From Planctomycetota bacterium (GTDB taxonomy: Bacteria; Planctomycetota; Phycisphaerae; Sedimentisphaerales; Anaerobacaceae): a stretch of 64,000 nucleotides of DNA. A model generated the notes under the pieces. The model saw nothing but the letters and a program-made list of their open reading frames with translations, was not told the DNA's origin and did no database searches. Where the stretch lies: assembly GCA_019456255.1 (NCBI GenBank), contig VRUG01000015.1, positions 1-64,000 of the forward strand. Direction: 5' to 3'. Below are positions 60,266 through 64,000 of the stretch, piece after piece. How positions within the stretch are numbered: position 1 is the stretch's first letter; the number at the start of each line of letters is the position of its first letter. The position numbers and the translations under genes are program-made.

Positions 60266-60365
60266 GGACTTTTTCCGCTTTTTTGAAAAACTTTTTTTGA
60301 CTGGGGCATAAATAAACATGTTTTCATGCATATTTTTAGTAAAACTGCCTCTGAAAAGATTTCTC

Positions 60366-60394
60366 TTGACAATTCAAGGTGAATTTGGTAAGAT
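60366..60394 (+). promoter_or_regulatory. Promoter of the metzincin gene
   Basis: A perfect TTGACA (60366-60371), a 17-bp spacer and TAAGAT (60389-60394, 4 of 6 matches), 79 bp before the start codon. AAGGAG at 60459-60464 is the ribosome binding site. Confidence 0.5.
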
Positions 60395-60473
60395 TATTCT
60401 GCTTTTATATGGAGAAAGGTTTGTTTTTAAACAGTGTCAATGGGAAGCGTCTGTTTTTAAGGAGAGGGAAAAG

Positions 60474-61801
60474 ATGAAAAAGCATAAACTCATCTCAATA
60501 GTACCATTAGCCCTTTGTATATTGCTAACTGCTGGTATTTATACCGCCAAGGGTGTCCCTAAGAAGATTAAAGTCCAGATACATACAGTAAAAGGGGCGG
60601 GCATTACAGAAGCCGATGTAAACGATTGGATTGATAAAACCAACGAGATTGACAAACCTCAAGTAAAATTCATAGTGGACAGCAACCACGTCTATGTTCC
60701 TAATTCGCCTTATGACGTAAATAAAAACGACCTCTGCAGGATAAATATCTGGGGAGTACACAGAAATCCATGGGCTGTGAGTCATCCGAATCTTGTGGAC
60801 CCGAATGTGTCGGCACAATGGGGCCGTGTAATCATGCTGGTTCCAGGCGATGGTAACGATGTCTACATACGGATACCACCCTTCCACACGAACTGAATCA
60901 TCTTGTAGGGCTCAGCCACAATGATGCGAATGGTAACCCAATTACGGACCCTAATAATAAGATGTATCCTGATAATCACTACGATGCAAACGGAGTACTT
61001 AAGTCAGGCAATCGAAAAGATACGCAATTGACCGCCGATCAGCGAAATAAAATGCGCCTCGGCGCTGTGCCTTTTGCACATGATGCTATGGATAATGGCC
61101 GAGGAGGAGAAGTATATGATGACGCTCGTGACGTTAGTAATAATTATATTGACCTGCACTGGGCTCAACTGTGGATAGAGTGGATTGGGGGACGTTATAT
61201 CTTTCACATGACGGCACAGGTTGATGTGCCTTCTTTTGTTTATCCGTCTGAAATTGGCTTCTATATCGAATCGGATAATGATGAAACGACCGGTCAGCCG
61301 CCGGAGGGCCTGGACTATTATCTTGCTTTCCAGCCACATTCAGGACAGATCATTTTTATGCAATACAATCCTGACTGTAGCTGGATGCCCTCGACTCTGC
61401 CTCCAGAAGCAATAACTCACGAACTTACTTATGCTCATTCTGATTCTACCCTTGCACCTGTCCCAATCGGTGTACAAATGGACTTAGACATCGAACTGCT
61501 AATTCCCGGGCAGACATTAACGGGGAGTTTTGCGTTTAAAGCCACTGCGACCAATTATACCGAGAGGGATTTGGCGCCGAATACAGGCATGCTTAGATAC
61601 TCTTATCCGCCGATTCATATTCCGGGCGACTTGAATATTGACAATAAAGTTAATGGAGCCGACCTTCAGATAATGATGGAACAATGGCTTGAAACCGGAA
61701 TCTTGAGGGCTGATATTTATCCTGTGAGCGGCGACGGTGTGGTACAATTCAGTGACTTTGCTGTCATGGCAAACAACTGGATGGTAGAGATTATTCCGTA
61801 A
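60474..61801 (+). pseudogene. Secreted metzincin metalloprotease with dockerin, frameshifted
   Basis: A signal peptide (MKKHKLISIVPLALCILLTAG) starts at 60474. The first frame runs to a stop at 60896. The second frame resumes near 60873 and runs to 61801. Adding one G at about 60871-60873 joins them and restores YIRDTTLPHELNHLVGLSH, an intact HExxHxxGxxH zinc motif (the His-Glu codons begin near 60885), followed by a possible Met-turn (NKMYPDN). The C-terminus (IPGDLNIDNKVNGADLQ ... SGDGVVQFSDFAVMANNWM) is a two-repeat dockerin-like module. Restored length is about 443 aa. Pseudogene, sequencing error and recoding remain open. Confidence 0.8.
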
Positions 61802-61823
61802 AATTGAAAACCAGAATTCAGGA

Positions 61824-63218
61824 TTATACGTATTTACGCACGATGCCGTATTTTTTTATTTTTCGATACAAAGTTGCTTCGCTGAAACCAAGCTGTTCCG
61901 CCGCATCCGCAATAGAGCCCGCGGTTAACTCAAGTGCCTGCTTAATTAAGTTAGACTCCATCTTTTGTACAGAAAGCGCTGATTTTTTAGCCTTACCAAC
62001 TTCCTGGACACCAATAGGGGGGCTGGCTGCTTGATATCTGCCTTTTAATATTTCATCCGGAAGCATTTGCACCGTAAGTTCATTACTGTTATTTGTGATT
62101 ACAACCTGGTCGATGATATGCTCAAGCTGACGGATATTTCCAGGCCAATCATAAGTTTCGAGATGCCTCATCGCCTCTTGTGAAATACTTGTCATGCCTC
62201 TGCCGTATTTCGCAGTTGCCAAATCAAGAAAATAACGAGTCAAAAGTCCAATGTCACCGTCACGTTCTTTCAGCGAAGCAAGGCTTATACTTACCACGCT
62301 AAGGCGATAGAAGAAATCCTCACGAAGTTTACTATTTTCTATTTGTTTATTAGGGTTGCGGTTGGTAGCAGCTATTACGCGAACATCAACGGACTTAGAG
62401 GATTTTGCGCCCACCCTCTGAACTTCATGGTCCTGGAGAAAACGCAAGAGCTTTGCCTGTACGTTGTAGTTCATCTCGCAGATTTCATCCAGAAATAGAG
62501 TTCCTCCGTTAGCCTGCTCACAATAGCCGATATGCCTTTGATGTGCTCCTGTAAAAGAGCCTTTTTCGTGACCAAATAAAGCACTTTCAATTAGTTCATG
62601 AGGAATAGCTGGCGCGTTGACGGCTATAAATGGCCCTTCGTTGCGCTTACTACATTCATGAATTGCCCGGGCAGTAAGTTCTTTTCCCGTACCTGTTTCA
62701 CCAAGAAGCAATACCGAGGCATCGGTCGAAGCAACCGCTTCGATAAGTCTATAAACCCTTTTCATCGGTTCACTGCGGCCTATCATGCCGTGAAAATCGT
62801 TTCGACGCGACGCACTTTGAAAAGCCTTCACCTGAAGTGACAGCTGATTATGTTTAATAGCCTTGTCAATCTCAATGTGAAGCCGCTTAAAATCCAACGG
62901 CTTACAGATAAAATCATACGCACCACTCTTTAGACTATTGACCGCAGCCTCTATGGAAGCATTAGCGGTAATCATAAGTACAGGCACTGCCGGGAAACGC
63001 TCTTTCAACTGACAAAGAATAGCTGTGCCATCCTCTTCACCAAGAGCAATATCAAGTAAAATAGCACCGGGGATTGTTTTTTCAAGTTCCTCCCACATTT
63101 GTGATGGATTTTCCACCCCGCAGTGTTTATATCCCCACTCTGATACATGGTGCTCGATAATATCCAGCAAATGCGGGTCATCGTCTACGGTCAGGATAAG
63201 CGGGACAGAATCAATCAT
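61824..63218 (-). CDS. Sigma-54-dependent response regulator (NtrC family)
   Basis: Enhancer-binding protein of 464 aa. The receiver domain (1-120) has the acidic pocket at 12-14 and phospho-acceptor D56. The AAA+ domain (about 145-370) has Walker A GETGTGKE, the sigma-54 contact loop GSFTGA, Walker B GTLFLDEI and the Arg finger region. A Fis-type helix-turn-helix ends the protein (ADAAEQLGFSEATLYRKIKKYGI). A Pro/Lys linker joins it. It overlaps the HPt gene by 8 bp. A sigma-54 promoter with an enhancer-like repeat lies upstream, at the right edge, and is the likely target. Confidence 0.95.
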   Translation of the reverse strand: MIDSVPLILTVDDDPHLLDIIEHHVSEWGYKHCGVENPSQMWEELEKTIPGAILLDIALGEEDGTAILCQLKERFPAVPVLMITANASIEAAVNSLKSGAYDFICKPLDFKRLHIEIDKAIKHNQLSLQVKAFQSASRRNDFHGMIGRSEPMKRVYRLIEAVASTDASVLLLGETGTGKELTARAIHECSKRNEGPFIAVNAPAIPHELIESALFGHEKGSFTGAHQRHIGYCEQANGGTLFLDEICEMNYNVQAKLLRFLQDHEVQRVGAKSSKSVDVRVIAATNRNPNKQIENSKLREDFFYRLSVVSISLASLKERDGDIGLLTRYFLDLATAKYGRGMTSISQEAMRHLETYDWPGNIRQLEHIIDQVVITNNSNELTVQMLPDEILKGRYQAASPPIGVQEVGKAKKSALSVQKMESNLIKQALELTAGSIADAAEQLGFSEATLYRKIKKYGIVRKYV

Positions 63219-63600
63219 TGATACCCCCCTCGGAGTTAAGAGCGGCTGATAGCGAGTGCGTTTCCAACTTATCAGTTTCGGCTTCTACAAGCTGCATAAC
63301 TTTGTGTATGATATTTACGATAGCTTCACGATTGCGATCGTCTGCGTGGCCTTCAAGTTGCGCGACACCTTTGGAAATATTTTTAAGTTTATACGTCCCC
63401 GATGTGCCCTTGATACGGTGTGCCTGCTTCTTTATCTTGCTGTAATCATCTGCTTCAAGAGTAGATTTGATACCGTTAAGCTGGTCGGGCAGGTCGCGCA
63501 GATATTTCTGTTTAAGCATGGACCATTTTTCTTTACTGCTGTCTTTAGAGTTCGGCTGTCGATTCTCATTTTGATTCTGATTGTCTTGTTTGTCTTTCAT
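63211..63600 (-). CDS. HPt-domain phosphotransfer protein
   Basis: A 129-aa protein with a hydrophilic Asn/Gln/Lys-rich N-terminus (1-25) and an HPt four-helix bundle. The phosphorylated His is H61 in AHRIKGTSGTYKL. It overlaps the response regulator start, so both are made together. It implies a multistep phosphorelay with a hybrid histidine kinase, which is not in the window. Confidence 0.88.
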   Translation of the reverse strand: MKDKQDNQNQNENRQPNSKDSSKEKWSMLKQKYLRDLPDQLNGIKSTLEADDYSKIKKQAHRIKGTSGTYKLKNISKGVAQLEGHADDRNREAIVNIIHKVMQLVEAETDKLETHSLSAALNSEGGIND

Positions 63601-63804
63601 TCTCCCTCAATCCTAAAGAAAGAACTTATTTTTCAATCTCTCGATACCCTAATTACCACAAAAAAGCCGTCATTATCTTATCGTATAAAAGAGAAATTGT
63701 CAAGATTTTCCACACTTTTCGCTTTTTGTGAATTCCGGTATGTCAATATAGCTAATATACGCAAAATAGTGAGGTTTATGGTGTTAAAATAGGAAAGAAT
63801 CGGC

Positions 63805-63816
63805 GATTGTACAATC
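63805..63816. promoter_or_regulatory. 12-bp perfect palindrome GATTGTACAATC
   Basis: A self-complementary 12-mer in the 400-bp gap upstream of the HPt/response-regulator genes, 15 bp left of the larger inverted repeat. It could be an operator. No regulator assigned. Confidence 0.35.
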
Positions 63817-63830
63817 AAAATGCTGCTTTT

Positions 63831-63858
63831 TTCTCATTTTGCGAAATCAAAATGAGAA
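63831..63858. promoter_or_regulatory. Probable enhancer site for the sigma-54 regulator
   Basis: TTCTCATTTTG (63831-63841) and CAAAATGAGAA (63848-63858) are perfect 11-bp inverted arms around 6 bp. The centre is about 90 bp upstream of the start expected from the -24/-12 promoter, the usual distance for an NtrC-type upstream activating sequence. Confidence 0.6.
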
Positions 63859-63906
63859 TCGATAATTGTAAATGGCCAAAATGATACTGATAAGTGTGTT
63901 TTTGGG

Positions 63907-63923
63907 TTGGCACAAGTTTTGCT
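63907..63923 (+). promoter_or_regulatory. Sigma-54 (-24/-12) promoter
   Basis: TTGGCAC, 5 bp, then TTGCT: a full match to TTGGCAC-N5-TTGCW. The GG is at 63909-63910 and the GC at 63921-63922, predicting a start near 63934. It reads rightward, out of the window. An ATG at 63934 coincides with that start and would be leaderless, so the real start codon probably lies past 64000. Confidence 0.8.
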
Positions 63924-64000
63924 TATAGTACTTATGAGAAAAGATAATAGAAAAAAAAGCTTTTTCTCCTCTTTCCTGCTGGGTTTGGCGCGTTTAAAGC

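Larger units (their letters stand above)
59891..60473. other. Divergent intergenic region between perR and the protease gene
   Basis: A 583-bp stretch without a supported gene. Several short frames on both strands lack ribosome binding sites. It contains a minus-strand promoter with a palindrome in its spacer (60237-60265) and a plus-strand promoter (60366-60394). An imperfect TGGAG/CTCCA inverted repeat lies at about 60015-60031. If the minus-strand promoter serves perR, the leader would be about 340 nt long. Confidence 0.45.

Noticed and set aside
1-64000. CRISPR arrays, riboswitches, rRNA, transposases
   Set aside because: No regularly spaced direct repeats, no recognisable riboswitch cores, no rRNA segments and no transposase or integrase motifs were seen on either strand.

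Overview
The window looks like a chromosomal segment of an anaerobic or microaerophilic planctomycete, probably of the Phycisphaerae/Sedimentisphaerales type. This is inferred from four things: a DNA topoisomerase VI B subunit in a bacterial context, a long planctomycete-style type II secretion/type IV pilus locus whose pseudopilins carry GspG-like C-terminal Asp-rich loops, a dockerin-tailed secreted metalloprotease, and a large strict-anaerobe oxygen/NO defence block. No rRNA, CRISPR array, transposase or phage genes were seen. Three tRNA genes are present: Arg-CCT, Gly-CCC and Cys-GCA.

Layout. 1-395 is a repeat-bearing non-coding edge. 396-5376 holds housekeeping genes (a D-amino-acid aminotransferase-like gene, rplU, precorrin-2 dehydrogenase, fumarase beta, a YchF-like ATPase and cinA). 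5392-19269 is one large secretion/pilus locus: GspE/PilB, PilT, a second GspE/PilB, GspF/PilC, then seven pseudopilin genes (three GspG-like plus H-, I-, J- and K-like). It starts behind a near-consensus extended -10 promoter. 19270-19597 is non-coding with 52-bp hairpin repeats. 19598-27388 carries an inositol-phosphatase family gene, a DUF2752 membrane protein, a lipoprotein, serA, topoisomerase VI B, a GlmM-like phosphohexomutase and a CDF metal transporter. 27377-34963 holds a LigD-type phosphoesterase and a GH105-like lipoprotein. It continues with what reads as an acetate/carboxylate module: an AcuC-like deacetylase facing an OFA-type transporter, acetyl-CoA synthetase and a DcaP-like porin. 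35154-36822 is an AT-rich tRNA region with a possible PD-(D/E)XK protein.

36823-45430 contains an RNase HII-like protein with an altered signature, then a minus-strand ribose/nucleoside operon (sulfatase, nucleoside hydrolase lipoprotein, ribokinase, RbsB, RbsA, RbsC) just downstream of tRNA-Cys and ndk. 45491-46267 is an OmpA-like lipoprotein.

46491-59890, all on the minus strand, is a stress block in two transcription units. One starts at an Rrf2 Fe-S regulator and carries a cupin, a zinc-ribbon HD protein, a short hybrid cluster protein, a small protein, a ferredoxin and a metal permease. The other starts at a PerR-like regulator and carries rubrerythrin, thiol peroxidase, a flavodiiron protein, desulfoferrodoxin, a ferritin-like protein, rubredoxin, zwf and two little-known genes (a TIGR02757 protein with an endonuclease III-like C-terminus and a possible transglutaminase-fold protein). 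The logic is reduction of O2, superoxide, peroxide and NO through rubredoxin and ferredoxin, with glucose-6-phosphate dehydrogenase supplying NADPH.

60474-61801 is a metzincin protease gene split by an apparent one-base frameshift just before HExxHxxGxxH. 61824-63600 encodes a sigma-54 response regulator and an HPt protein. They are divergent from a textbook -24/-12 promoter (63907-63923) preceded by an 11-bp inverted repeat, which probably drives a gene beyond the right edge. All family assignments are read from motifs by eye. No database search was run.
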